NCBI GenBank assembly: GCA_947487845.1
Contig: CANKYC010000025.1
Coordinates: 1 to 14,535 of the forward strand
DNA from: Rickettsiales bacterium
Lineage (GTDB): Bacteria; Pseudomonadota; Alphaproteobacteria; Rickettsiales; UBA1997
Direction of reading: 5' to 3'
DNA: 14,535 nucleotides
Shown here piece by piece: positions 6,690 through 14,365 of this stretch (the first letter of the stretch is position 1; every line of letters starts with the position of its first letter). The notes below the pieces were generated by a model. That model was given only the letters and a program-made list of their open reading frames with translations. It searched no databases and was not told where the DNA came from. The position numbers and the translations under genes are program-made.

Positions 6690-7524
6690 TTTTTGCAGAT
6701 TTTGTATTAATTAATGGATCGCCACTTCTTTTGTTGGTATCACGTTGAGACGAAGTTAGATCTTGATGTGGGGATGAACTCGGTACCATCGTTACCATTT
6801 GAAAACATGATACAAAAGTTCTGCGATCTGATGATTCTTGACTCTCTCCTAACTTTGGAAGCGATATTATTTTATCTTTGCCTTCTGCGTTAACTTGCTC
6901 CAATGTTGCATTAAATTGCTCCAAAGTAATATTCGCTGCCTTTTCGTGATCTAAGCCGAGCTGGAAAGATTCTGCCTGATGTCCGTTAAGACTCATGATT
7001 TTTTCATAAGTTTCGCGAACTAATTCTGGAGACGGATCTCTATTTTCAAGAGCCGCGAGATATTCACTGGTGCGTTGATCAATTTTTTGAGCATCTTCGG
7101 GAAATAGACCAAGTTTGAAGGCATTAAGTTGATAAGCTTTTTTTAGATTTTTAATTGATTCATAACATGCTTGCACATCTTCTCCTGTAAATCCTTTTTT
7201 TAAATTAGATTGAAAATATTGAACTTGATCTTCTGAAACTGAAGAATCAGATTCTTCTTCTTCATCTGAAAGTTCTGAAACGTAACCTTCAGAATTTGTC
7301 TGGTTTGCAGAATACATCGCAACCTTTTCATGAAATGTTGTTGGGTTTTCCGAGCTAAGTTTCACTGCTTCGTGACCTACTATTTGCATTGTTTGCCCGC
7401 GAAGTTCTGGCGCTTCTTCTGCGCTCAAAGGCTTGTCGCTTTTGGTGATGAAAATTTCTCTTAAAGAATCAGTAATTGTTTCTGTTGAGGGTAAATTATT
7501 AGATGGAATATTGGTTCTAGACAT
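6676..7524 (-). CDS. Unrecognised acidic protein with an internal helical repeat
   Basis: This 282-residue protein has no signal peptide, membrane segment or known catalytic motif. After a polar N-terminus there is a strongly acidic stretch SDEEEESDSSVSED (86-99). Then come two copies of a helical repeat of about 47 residues, at 114-161 and 166-212. They align as xxVxxxYExIxxL...F(K/Q)LGLxxExAxxI, for example AFKLGLFPEDAQKI and SFQLGLDHEKAANI. A possible partial third copy precedes them (102-118). The tail is Ser/Thr-rich and ends in a basic NTKSAKRNCP. The last codons and stop lie inside a palindromic element, so the present C-terminus may not be the original one. Position next to another orphan gene, between lipB and htpG, and repeat architecture suggest a host-interaction protein, by inference. 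Confidence 0.7.
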   Translation of the reverse strand: MSRTNIPSNNLPSTETITDSLREIFITKSDKPLSAEEAPELRGQTMQIVGHEAVKLSSENPTTFHEKVAMYSANQTNSEGYVSELSDEEEESDSSVSEDQVQYFQSNLKKGFTGEDVQACYESIKNLKKAYQLNAFKLGLFPEDAQKIDQRTSEYLAALENRDPSPELVRETYEKIMSLNGHQAESFQLGLDHEKAANITLEQFNATLEQVNAEGKDKIISLPKLGESQESSDRRTFVSCFQMVTMVPSSSPHQDLTSSQRDTNKRSGDPLINTKSAKRNCP

Positions 7525-7611
7525 ATTTTTTTAAAAATCGGTAATTGAAAAAAACCTCATCGGCAACTATCTGATCAAATAATCTAAATTCCTAAACAAA
7601 TAATCAAAAAC

Positions 7612-9504
7612 ATGACAAAAGCACAAGAATTTAACTTCGACGTTGAAGTTGGAAAAGTTTTAAACCTGATGATTAATTCGCTTTACGCCAATAAAGACGT
7701 GGCTTTGCGTGAATTAATTTCTAACGCCGCCGACGCTTGCGACAAGTTGCGTTATTTGGCGGCGCAAAATTCAGAAATTATCAAAAATGATGATGAATTA
7801 AAAGTTACAATCACCACCGACAAAGCCAAAAAACTTTTAATTTTAAGCGATAATGGCATTGGCATGAATCGCGAAGAATTGATTCAAAACCTTGGAACTA
7901 TTGCGCGCTCGGGAACTGAAAATTTTATAAAATCTTTAACCGGAGACAAACAAAAAGATGTGCAATTAATCGGACAATTTGGCGTAGGATTTTATTCTAG
8001 CTTCATGATTGCCAATAAAGTTGAAGTGATTTCGCGGAAATTTGATGAAGAAAAAGCCCATGTTTGGGAATCGGACGGCAGCTCTAATTTCAAGGTTGCA
8101 GAGTTTTTGGAAAGCACGCCGCGCGGCACAAAAATTATCCTCCATTTAAAAGATGACGCGTCAGATTTTCTTGATCGTTTTCACATTAAACATGTGGTTC
8201 AAACTTATTCCGATCATATCAATTTTAAGATTGAATTTATTCCTGAAAATTTGGAAGCCGGCGCAAAAGTTGAGCTTTTAAATTCCGCCGCCGCGCTTTG
8301 GACTAAGCCAAAAGAGGAAATTACTTCCGAACAATATCAGGCTTTTTTCAAACACATTTCGCATTTGTCGGGCGATCCTTTCATGACAATTCACAGCAAA
8401 ATTGAAGGAATTATTACTTACACAAATTTGCTTTTTATTCCATCAACAAAGCCATTTGATTTATTTCATCCTGATCGCAAATCGTCAGTAAAACTTTACG
8501 TTAAAAAAGTTTTTATCAGCGAAGAATTAGAGTTGGTTCCGGCTTGCATGCGCTTTTTGCGTGGCTTGATTGATTCTGATGATTTGCCGCTAAATATCAG
8601 CCGCGAAACTTTGCAACATAGTTTGGTTTTGGATAAAATCAGAAAATCGATTGTCAATAAAGTGCTTTCAGAATTGAAGAAAAAGGCCAATGAAAATGAG
8701 GAAGAATATCTAAAATTCTGGAATAATTTTGGCGCAGTTTTGAAAGAAGGGCTTTGCGAATCTTCGGAATTTAGAGAAAAAATTCTAGAAATTTGTCGCT
8801 TCAATTCTTCAAAATCTCCCGACAAATTAATTTCAATGGCGCAATATTTAGACCGCGCCAAAGCTGGGCAAGATAAGATTTTCTTTTTAACGGGCGAGTC
8901 GGTTGAAAAAATTCAATCTTCCCCGCAACTGGAAATTTTTTTGAAGAAAGATATCGAAGTATTATTTTTAACCGACGCAGTTGATGAATTTTGGGTAACA
9001 GTTGCGCTGCCTTATAAAGAAAAAGAATTTTGCTCAATTAATCGCCATGATGTTGATGTGGAAAATATCGATAAAGTGCCGCAAAAAAATGAAGAAGAAA
9101 AAGCGCCAGAGCCTGAAATTAAAGATGTAACTACGAGTCAGTTTGAAGGTTTGCTAAATTTTATTCGCGAAGTTTTGGGTGATAAAATTAAAGATGTCAG
9201 AATTTCTAAAAAACTAACTAATAGCCCAGTTTGTTTGGCTGTAGATGCGGGTTCGATGGATATTCGTTTAGAGAGATTTTTATTGGAACAAAAACAAATT
9301 CAGGCAGGAACTGCGAAAATTTTTGAAATTAATCCGCTAAATTTGATCGTCAAATCGATGAATGAAAATTATGATGATGAGGCGAAAAAATCTGAAATTC
9401 GTGATACGATTTTTACCTTATTTGATTTGGCCTGCGTGATGGAAGACGAGCCGATTAAAGATGCGAAAGATTTTTCGAGAAGGATTCAGAGTTTGATGAA
9501 ATAG
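7612..9504 (+). CDS. htpG: Molecular chaperone HtpG (bacterial Hsp90)
   Basis: HtpG is the cytoplasmic ATP-driven dimeric Hsp90 chaperone. The 630-residue protein has normal length and full domain order. The N-terminal GHKL ATPase shows ELISNAADACDKLRY (conserved Glu and Asn for ATP), DNGIGM, GTIARSGT and GQFGVGFYSSFM. The middle domain has the LPLNISRETLQ catalytic-loop motif, and the C-terminal dimerisation domain ends about 600-630. An acidic linker NEEEKAPEPE separates the last two. The ATG at 7612 gives the typical start (AQEFNFDVEVGKVLNLMINSLY). It is divergent from the 282-residue gene with 87 bp between them. No convincing heat-shock promoter could be assigned in that gap. Confidence 0.98.
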   Translation: MTKAQEFNFDVEVGKVLNLMINSLYANKDVALRELISNAADACDKLRYLAAQNSEIIKNDDELKVTITTDKAKKLLILSDNGIGMNREELIQNLGTIARSGTENFIKSLTGDKQKDVQLIGQFGVGFYSSFMIANKVEVISRKFDEEKAHVWESDGSSNFKVAEFLESTPRGTKIILHLKDDASDFLDRFHIKHVVQTYSDHINFKIEFIPENLEAGAKVELLNSAAALWTKPKEEITSEQYQAFFKHISHLSGDPFMTIHSKIEGIITYTNLLFIPSTKPFDLFHPDRKSSVKLYVKKVFISEELELVPACMRFLRGLIDSDDLPLNISRETLQHSLVLDKIRKSIVNKVLSELKKKANENEEEYLKFWNNFGAVLKEGLCESSEFREKILEICRFNSSKSPDKLISMAQYLDRAKAGQDKIFFLTGESVEKIQSSPQLEIFLKKDIEVLFLTDAVDEFWVTVALPYKEKEFCSINRHDVDVENIDKVPQKNEEEKAPEPEIKDVTTSQFEGLLNFIREVLGDKIKDVRISKKLTNSPVCLAVDAGSMDIRLERFLLEQKQIQAGTAKIFEINPLNLIVKSMNENYDDEAKKSEIRDTIFTLFDLACVMEDEPIKDAKDFSRRIQSLMK

Positions 9505-9531
9505 AATTTACCTTGTATGTACGTCGGATAG

Positions 9532-9552
9532 ATCCTGAATCAATTTCAGGAT
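9532..9552. repeat. Short hairpin after htpG
   Basis: ATCCTGAA (9532-9539) pairs perfectly with TTCAGGAT (9545-9552) across a 5-nt loop. There is no T run after it, so it is a weak terminator candidate. The wording resembles the longer dispersed repeat at 9795-9835 and 13066-13134, and it may be a small relic of the same family. Confidence 0.5.
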
Positions 9553-9611
9553 TACAATCTAGGGAGGATAAAACCTATACCAAATTAACTATCTCTTGAT
9601 AGCGCTAAAAA

Positions 9612-9785
9612 TGCTTTATTGTTGCTGGTTTGATTGGATTTGCAACTATCGCCGGAGCTGCGATGGGAGTGGCTAAAGTAGCTTTTGGAATTATATTGTT
9701 AATGTGGGCGCTGGCTTTTCTTGCGGTTATGATGATGAAGTCAAAAAAGAAGAGAAGTAAGGCGGAAGAAAGAGAGGAAGAATAA
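9612..9785 (+). pseudogene. Decayed DUF1328-type small membrane protein
   Basis: In the frame ending at TAA 9783-9785 the sequence reads AGLIGFATIAGAAMGVAKVAF, then a hydrophobic helix, then a charged tail of KKKR and EEREEE. The AGxxGFxxIAGAAxGxAK pattern is the hallmark of the YtjA/DUF1328 family of about 55-residue membrane proteins. The expected first part (MLxWAxxFLxxA) is missing in this frame. An in-frame stop lies at 9606-9608, while ATGCTTTATTG at 9611 encodes the expected MLY start in the wrong frame. This looks like a small deletion that fused start and body out of frame. A shortened protein from ATG 9663 (40 residues) or from TTG 9630 remains possible. Confidence 0.55.
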
Positions 9786-9794
9786 ATATATCAA

Positions 9795-9835
9795 AAAAAA
9801 ATAGATCCTGAACTTGTTTTGGGATCTATTTTTTT
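9795..9835. terminator. Bidirectional intrinsic terminator
   Basis: Left arm 9795-9808 (seven A then TAGATCC) pairs perfectly with right arm 9822-9835 (GGATCTA then seven T), with a 13-nt loop. The A and T tracts make it functional in both directions. It sits exactly between the plus-strand DUF1328 remnant and the minus-strand lipoprotein gene. The loop and stem sequence recurs at 13066-13086, so the terminator appears to derive from a dispersed repeat. Confidence 0.85.
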
Positions 9836-9840
9836 AATCT

Positions 9841-10254
9841 CTATCTGAAAACCAATTTTGATTTTAATTGGTCGTCGCGAATAATTTTTAAATTCGGATT
9901 ATCGAAATCAATCACAATTCCAGTGCTTTCATTAATCGCTGCGATGATATTTTTTTCATTAACTTCGCCTTTAATTTTTATCTTTTTATATTCCTGAAAT
10001 TCAAGGTTGGAGAAGTTGTGATTATTCGAAGACATGTAAATTGTGCCGCTGGCAAAATCAACGCCGAAGGCAATTAATCCCGGAATTATAAAAAATAAAA
10101 GACCAATCGCATCAAGGCCAACAATCGCCCAGTCAATATGTCCAGATTTTTGATTTCTTCGTTCGGGATGTAGTAAGTAACCGCAGGAAAATAATTGAGA
10201 GGAAAGGGTGGTGATTAAAGCTAAAGAAATAGCTGCTGATTTTATTTTACGCAT
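9841..10254 (-). CDS. Small conserved lipoprotein
   Basis: The 137-residue protein has a basic start, a hydrophobic stretch and a lipobox LFSC (21-24), so it should be processed by signal peptidase II at Cys24. After it comes LLHPERRNQKSGHIDW, then a hydrophobic segment (about 44-70, IVGLDAIGLLFFIIPG...VDFASGTIY) and a mixed C-terminal domain with the DFDNPNL and IIRDDQL strands. The core resembles a family of Gram-negative hypothetical lipoproteins with a YPERRGQ-x-GRIDxxIVxLDAIGLLFF pattern. Function is not known to me. Translation start is supported by a very strong Shine-Dalgarno sequence. It is divergent from the lpxR-like gene and ends against a bidirectional terminator. Confidence 0.85.
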   Translation of the reverse strand: MRKIKSAAISLALITTLSSQLFSCGYLLHPERRNQKSGHIDWAIVGLDAIGLLFFIIPGLIAFGVDFASGTIYMSSNNHNFSNLEFQEYKKIKIKGEVNEKNIIAAINESTGIVIDFDNPNLKIIRDDQLKSKLVFR

Positions 10255-10259
10255 TTTGA

Positions 10260-10266
10260 CCTCCTT
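10260..10266 (-). promoter_or_regulatory. Strong Shine-Dalgarno of the lipoprotein gene
   Basis: On the minus strand AAGGAGG lies five bases before the ATG at 10254. It is the strongest ribosome binding site in the window, as most other genes here show weak or no Shine-Dalgarno sequence. It fixes this start and suggests high translation. Confidence 0.85.
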
Positions 10267-10338
10267 AATTTTTTTAAAAAAAAATACTTCGGTCTTGAGC
10301 TAGTAAGGCTTAAACGTGAGGCTTTGTTTCTAATCGTC

Positions 10339-10344
10339 TATAAT
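10339..10344 (+). promoter_or_regulatory. Possible -10 box for the lpxR-like gene
   Basis: A perfect TATAAT lies 34 bp before the ATG at 10379, in the divergent intergenic region 10255-10378. No good -35 match is present at 16-18 bp upstream, so the assignment rests on the -10 box alone. Confidence 0.3.
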
Positions 10345-10378
10345 TGAAATTCCAATATTAATTAAAGTTTGGACGTAA

Positions 10379-11395
10379 ATGAAATTATTCAAAAAATTTA
10401 CAATAGCGCTGTTGCTGATTTTCCAGATTCAGACTTTATTTGCGCAAGAATTAGAAAATCCAGAAGCCGCAAAAAATGATAAAGGTATTTTTAGTGTGGT
10501 TTGGGAAAATGATGTTTTAAATGGCAAGGATAAGGGTTACACAAATGGCGTTCGTTTCGCTTATATTTCTTCTGAAGAACAATCTCCCAAATTTTTGCGT
10601 CACGTTTCCGATTACTTACCAATGTTTGCCAAAAATGGTAAAAAGCGCATCGGAATTGCGGTTGGACAAAATATGTATACTCCTTCAAATATTGAAACCG
10701 AAACTCCTGATCCCGAAGACAATCCTTACGCTGGTTGGCTTTATGGTTCTTTAGGAATGTTTTCTGATACCGAAAAAACTCTTGATAACGTGGTTTTAAC
10801 CTTGGGCGTTATTGGTCCGGCGGCGCGCTCGGAGGTGGCGCAGAAATTTATTCATAAAAATATTACCGATAGCAAAAAGCCGCAAGGTTGGAATAATCAG
10901 TTAAAAGACGAGCTAGGAGTTATTTTAACTTATGAACGCAAGTGGCGCGAAGTTTTTTCGGCGTCAAGAAATAGCATTGGTTTTGACATGATGCCAAATG
11001 CGAGAATAAATTTAGGAAACATTTACAGTGATGCTTCAACAGGCGTAACTTTCCGCTTGGGTTATGATTTGCCGGTTGATTACGGTCCGCCGCGAATTCG
11101 CCCGAGTTTACCGGGTTCAGATTTTTTTGTGCCGGTAGAAAAAATTAGCGGCTATTTATTTTCAACGGCGGAATTGCGCGCGGTGGGCAGAAATATTTTT
11201 CTTGATGGAAACACTTTCCAAGCCAGTCCCCATGTTCATAAAAAAACCATGGTTGGAACTTTGCAAGTTGGCGGTGTTTTGATTTATAAAGAAACCAGAA
11301 TTTCGCTAACGCGGATTTTTGTAACCAGAGAATATGCTGGGACTTATGGAAGTGGCGTGAGGTTTGATGCGCTGACGTTTTCTTGGAGATTTTAA
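10379..11395 (+). CDS. Outer-membrane lipid A deacylase, LpxR family
   Basis: LpxR removes the 3'-acyloxyacyl chain from lipid A in the outer leaflet of the outer membrane. The 338-residue protein has a signal peptide (MKLFKKFTIALLLIFQIQTLFA, probably cut after Ala22) and the family signature ENDVLNGKDKGYTNG (43-57), with the conserved Asn44 and Asp45. It then has YAGWLYGSLG (117-126), a conserved His159 in KFIHKNI, and GWNNQLKDELG (170-180). The spacing of Asn44 to His159 is close to that between the catalytic Asn and His of Salmonella LpxR as I remember it. The end is a typical beta-barrel C-terminus closing in TFSWRF with terminal Phe. It converges on the M48 gene with 5 bp between stops. 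Deacylated lipid A is known to reduce TLR4 signalling; that role here is inference. Confidence 0.88.
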   Translation: MKLFKKFTIALLLIFQIQTLFAQELENPEAAKNDKGIFSVVWENDVLNGKDKGYTNGVRFAYISSEEQSPKFLRHVSDYLPMFAKNGKKRIGIAVGQNMYTPSNIETETPDPEDNPYAGWLYGSLGMFSDTEKTLDNVVLTLGVIGPAARSEVAQKFIHKNITDSKKPQGWNNQLKDELGVILTYERKWREVFSASRNSIGFDMMPNARINLGNIYSDASTGVTFRLGYDLPVDYGPPRIRPSLPGSDFFVPVEKISGYLFSTAELRAVGRNIFLDGNTFQASPHVHKKTMVGTLQVGGVLIYKETRISLTRIFVTREYAGTYGSGVRFDALTFSWRF

Positions 11396-11400
11396 AAACT

Positions 11401-12813
11401 TCAGGGTTTCTTTTTATTATCTTTTTCTTTTTTCTTATCTTTGTCTTCCTCATCCTCCGCTAAATCCAGCAAATCATCAGCTCTCAATAATTCAACCTTC
11501 GCTGATTTATCCAATTTTTCCTTCGCTTCTTTTGCATATTTCACGCATTTCTTTTTATCGCCAATCAGAAAATTATATTCCGCCAAAGCCAATAATGATC
11601 TGCCTTCATCCTTCATTCTCGAATAAGCATTGGCTAATTGCTTAAATAAAAATGGATTTTCATTTTCAAAAATACTCGCTTCTTCGAGCTTTTTTATCGC
11701 GAGTTGCAATAAGGTTTTGTCATTTTGATTTAACGTCAAAATTGCAGTCGCAAAAGAAATTTTTGCCTGCGCGCCATCAAGAGCGCTTAAAAATTTTATC
11801 GTTTCATTATAGGCTAAAATAGCATCTTGAACTCGCCCACTTTCATATAAAATCTGACCTTTTAATTCGTATAAAAATCCTAATTCTGGTGAATTATGTT
11901 TTAGAAAATTCGCCAAGATTGGAGTTTTTTTATCAATAATTTCATCAAGCAATTTCAAGGATTCATCAACATTTCCTTTGCGAAAAAGTGCGATTGATTT
12001 TTTGTAATTTGAAATTTCATCGTTGCGATTTTTATATTTAGCATAAATGGCATCGGGATTTTCGATAAAGGCTTCCAGCTTCGCCAACACAATATCCATC
12101 GTACCTTGCAACTTTTGGTTTATTTTTTTATCACTAAATTTTTTGTCTTTGGTGCGCGCTTTGATTAAATCGATACGTTTTTGACTAACGGGATGCGACA
12201 ATAAATATTCATCAATTTGCCCGCGATAGCCGATCATTTCGGTTTGAAAAATTTCTAAAAGTTTTACCAAGCCATCAATTGGATAAGAAATATCATCGAG
12301 ATACTCAATCGCATGTTGATCCGCCGCTTCTTCTTGATTGCGGGTGAATTTCATAAAAAGCCGTTGCGCCGAATCAGAACCGCCCGAAATCAGCGCCATT
12401 CCAGCATCGGGAGATCCTGCTATAATTGCGCCAATTCCCAAAAGATAACTTAAAAACATAGCATTTTGCGCCTGTTCAATTCCTTCGCCAGAGCGCGCCA
12501 AATGACCGGCGGCGATATGTCCGGTTTCATGAGCAATTACGCCGATTAAAGCATCGGGAGTTGAAAATTTTCTGATTAATCCAGTATTAATAAAAACATT
12601 CTGGCCGCCGCTGACAAAGGCGTTGATGCTGTTATCATTAACAATGTAAATTTTGATATTTTGCGGATTTAAATTGGCGGCGCGAAAAATGGGATCGGAA
12701 AGTTCGTGCAAAAATTTCTCAGTTTGCGCGTCGCTAATTAAAGATTGGGCAAAAGAATTTTTTGATAAGAAAGAAATGAAAATTAAAATGAAAAATATTA
12801 GTTTTTTCGCCAT
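11401..12813 (-). CDS. Periplasmic M48 family zinc metalloprotease with TPR-like C-terminal region (BepA/YfgC-like)
   Basis: BepA-type proteases act in the periplasm on outer-membrane protein assembly and quality control. An upstream in-frame ATG would give 483 residues from 12852. I chose the ATG at 12813 because it places MAKKLIFFILIFISFLSKNS at the very start as a signal peptide ending FAQ. Numbering from the longer form, the zinc site is HETGH (108-112) with a third ligand in the NQEEAAD segment (Glu174), and SINAFVSGGQNVFINTGL precedes it as in this family. From about residue 255 on, the protein is helical with TPR-like pairs (for example LYELKGQILYESGRVQDAI). The tail is extremely charged (DEEDKDKKKEKDNKKK). 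It converges on the lpxR-like gene, so both neighbours act at the outer membrane. Confidence 0.92.
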   Translation of the reverse strand: MAKKLIFFILIFISFLSKNSFAQSLISDAQTEKFLHELSDPIFRAANLNPQNIKIYIVNDNSINAFVSGGQNVFINTGLIRKFSTPDALIGVIAHETGHIAAGHLARSGEGIEQAQNAMFLSYLLGIGAIIAGSPDAGMALISGGSDSAQRLFMKFTRNQEEAADQHAIEYLDDISYPIDGLVKLLEIFQTEMIGYRGQIDEYLLSHPVSQKRIDLIKARTKDKKFSDKKINQKLQGTMDIVLAKLEAFIENPDAIYAKYKNRNDEISNYKKSIALFRKGNVDESLKLLDEIIDKKTPILANFLKHNSPELGFLYELKGQILYESGRVQDAILAYNETIKFLSALDGAQAKISFATAILTLNQNDKTLLQLAIKKLEEASIFENENPFLFKQLANAYSRMKDEGRSLLALAEYNFLIGDKKKCVKYAKEAKEKLDKSAKVELLRADDLLDLAEDEEDKDKKKEKDNKKKP

Positions 12814-12840
12814 TAGTTGTAATAATGATATTTGTTCAAA

Positions 12841-13062
12841 ATGATTTACCATCCAAAAGAAAAGAAAGTCACGAAAATCATCAAGCTTCTAGCTTTCTGG
12901 TCTAGTTTGCTGTTGATGCTGTGGTTTGTGATTTTGATATTTCACGATGATGTAAAAATTCCGCAGCGCGATACGGTGATGAAGCTGAATATGAAAAATA
13001 AAATAAATATTTGTCGGCCAGAAAAAGAAGATGTTTCGAAAAAATCCTTGTTTGAGTTATAA
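12841..13062 (+). CDS. Possible small single-pass membrane protein
   Basis: From ATG 12841 the frame encodes 73 residues: a basic N-terminus (HPKEKKVTK), one hydrophobic helix (about 12-33, IIKLLAFWSSLLLMLWFVILIF), then a polar basic tail. I do not recognise it. The layout, positive residues before a clean helix, fits a type II or cytosol-facing membrane protein. A TTG three codons upstream (12832) is a less likely start. No Shine-Dalgarno is visible, and the start lies only 27 bp from the divergent M48 start, leaving little room for a promoter. It could be a chance frame. Confidence 0.4.
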   Translation: MIYHPKEKKVTKIIKLLAFWSSLLLMLWFVILIFHDDVKIPQRDTVMKLNMKNKINICRPEKEDVSKKSLFEL

Positions 13063-13065
13063 ATT

Positions 13066-13134
13066 ATAGATCCCAAAACAAGTTCAAGATGACAATGAGC
13101 GAGTAAGATACGCTAGATTTGTCATTCTGAACTT
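13066..13134. repeat. Dispersed palindromic repeat upstream of xerD
   Basis: AAGTTCAAGATGACAA (13080-13095) pairs with TTGTCATTCTGAACTT (13119-13134), with two mismatches in 16. The first 21 bases (13066-13086) are identical, in reverse complement, to part of the terminator at 9795-9835. It occupies most of the gap between the small reading frame and xerD; the rest of that gap shows nothing I can support. Confidence 0.7.
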
Positions 13135-13165
13135 CTATTCGGTTTTATCACAAAAAAAATAACAA

Positions 13166-14161
13166 ATGAAATCGTCCGAATTTTTAGGTTACAATTCCAG
13201 AATCACAAATTTCCTCCAAAAGCTGCGCGCTGAAGATGGGCTTTCGCTTAACACCACTTTATCTTATGGTCGCGATCTTGAACTTTTTGCTAAATTTTTA
13301 GCTCCCAAAAAAACCGCTTTTGAAAATGTCAGTGTCGCTGATGTTAAAGATTATTTTTACGATCTTCATAAACAAAAATTGCGTTCTACTTCGGTTGCCC
13401 GAAAAATTTCTACTTTAAAAAATTTTTATAAATTTCTCGAAAATGAAAATGTGATAGAAACCAGCCCGATGCTTTATGTTCAAGCTCCTAAAAGCGATAG
13501 CAAATTGCCGAAATTTTTAACTGAAGAAGAAGTTTTTAAAATGCTTAATTTCATCAATTCCGATAAATCAGAATTTGGAATTAAGCTTTCTTGTATGTTG
13601 GAAATACTTTACGCTTCTGGTTTACGCGTTACTGAATTGGTTTCACTTCCAATCGCGGCGATTAAAGAAAATGTAACCGAAAATGGTGAAAAAACTTTGC
13701 AGAATTATCTGATTGTTAATGGCAAAGGAAACAAAGAAAGACTGGCTCCGCTTAATAAATCAGCGATTAAAATGCTGTTGGAATATTTGGATCTGCGCAA
13801 AAAACTGGGTCAGGAAAAATCAAAATGGCTTTTTGTTGGCATTGTTCGCACCAGTAAAAAAGAAGGTGAAATCAAAATTAGAAATTATGCGCTAGAAGAT
13901 ACTCACATCACGCGCCAGCGTTTGCATCAAATGCTTAAAGAATTAGCGGCTAAAGTTGGAATTGATCGATCAAGAGTTCATCCTCATGTTATTCGCCATT
14001 CTTTCGCTTCGCATTTGCTAAATAGCGGCGTGGATCTGCGGATTTTACAGGAATTATTAGGACATACCAATATCTCAACTACAGAAATTTATACTCACAT
14101 TTTGGATTCGAAGTTGAAAAATCTTGTTTTTTCTCATCATCCACTTAGCAAAGAAGTGTAA
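13166..14161 (+). CDS. xerD: Site-specific tyrosine recombinase XerD
   Basis: XerD works with XerC at the dif site to resolve chromosome dimers. The 331-residue protein has the N-terminal SAM-like core-binding domain (about 10-95, with LRSTSVARKISTLKNFYKFL) and a catalytic domain with all active-site residues: Arg154 in SGLRVTEL, Lys187 in GKGNKER, His274 and Arg277 in HVIRHSF, His300 in LLGHTNIS, and the nucleophile Tyr309 in EIYTHI. SHLLNSGVDLRILQELLGH favours XerD over XerC. It is about 30 residues longer than E. coli XerD, owing mainly to a charged insertion around 228-246 (RTSKKEGEIKIRNYALED) in the catalytic domain. A 135-bp palindromic element begins four bases after its stop. Confidence 0.93.
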   Translation: MKSSEFLGYNSRITNFLQKLRAEDGLSLNTTLSYGRDLELFAKFLAPKKTAFENVSVADVKDYFYDLHKQKLRSTSVARKISTLKNFYKFLENENVIETSPMLYVQAPKSDSKLPKFLTEEEVFKMLNFINSDKSEFGIKLSCMLEILYASGLRVTELVSLPIAAIKENVTENGEKTLQNYLIVNGKGNKERLAPLNKSAIKMLLEYLDLRKKLGQEKSKWLFVGIVRTSKKEGEIKIRNYALEDTHITRQRLHQMLKELAAKVGIDRSRVHPHVIRHSFASHLLNSGVDLRILQELLGHTNISTTEIYTHILDSKLKNLVFSHHPLSKEV

Positions 14162-14165
14162 TTTG

Positions 14166-14300
14166 GGTGATTATCCCTTAAGACGCAATAGACGTCACCC
14201 TAGGTTTGTCGAAGGGTGATTTAAGGCTTCGATCTTAGAATCACCCTTCGACAAGCTCAGGGTGACATCGAGTTTTTTTGTGAATCAAGGGATAATTACC
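14166..14300. repeat. 135-bp palindromic element, copy B
   Basis: The element has nested inverted repeats. Outer ends are GGTGATTATCCCTTAA and TCAAGGGATAATTACC. Inner arms are GTCACCCTAGGTTTGTCGAA and TTCGACAAGCTCAGGGTGAC, and the centre holds GGGTGATTTAAGG...TTAGAATCACCC. It is the same length as copy C and differs from it at only a few positions. Lying immediately after the xerD stop and containing GTGACATCGAGTTTTTTT, it may also serve as the xerD terminator. Confidence 0.9.
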
Positions 14301-14365
14301 AAAAGAAATTTACCAAAAGAAATTTACCAAAAGAAATTTACCAAAAGAAATTTACCAAAAGAAAT
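14301..14365. repeat. 14-bp tandem repeat array between copies B and C
   Basis: AAAAGAAATTTACC is repeated four times without mismatch (14301-14356), followed by a partial fifth unit AAAAGAAAT (14357-14365) that runs directly into copy C. The unit ends in TTACC, the same bases that end the palindromic element. Confidence 0.95.

Noticed and set aside
6676..6735. Bipartite nuclear localisation signal at the C-terminus of the 282-residue protein (KR...SAKR)
   Set aside because: The match is loose, and the last residues come from the inserted palindromic element.
7470..7524. Signal peptide on the 282-residue protein
   Set aside because: The first 20 residues are polar (SRTNIPSNNLPSTETIT) with no hydrophobic core.
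7545..7573. Promoter for htpG (TTGAAA, 17 bp, TATCTG) or a heat-shock sigma site
   Set aside because: The -10 match is poor, and there is no CCCCAT-like heat-shock -10 at the right spacing after TTGAAA.
8496..8861. Antisense reading frame of 121 codons inside htpG
   Set aside because: It lies wholly within the conserved htpG coding sequence, and its translation shows no recognisable motif. It is a mirror of codon bias.
12814..12852. Upstream start for the M48 protease
   Set aside because: It would bury the signal peptide behind 13 extra residues and overlap the divergent small reading frame.
14301..14365. CRISPR array
   Set aside because: The 14-bp units are directly adjacent with no spacers, so this is a simple tandem repeat.
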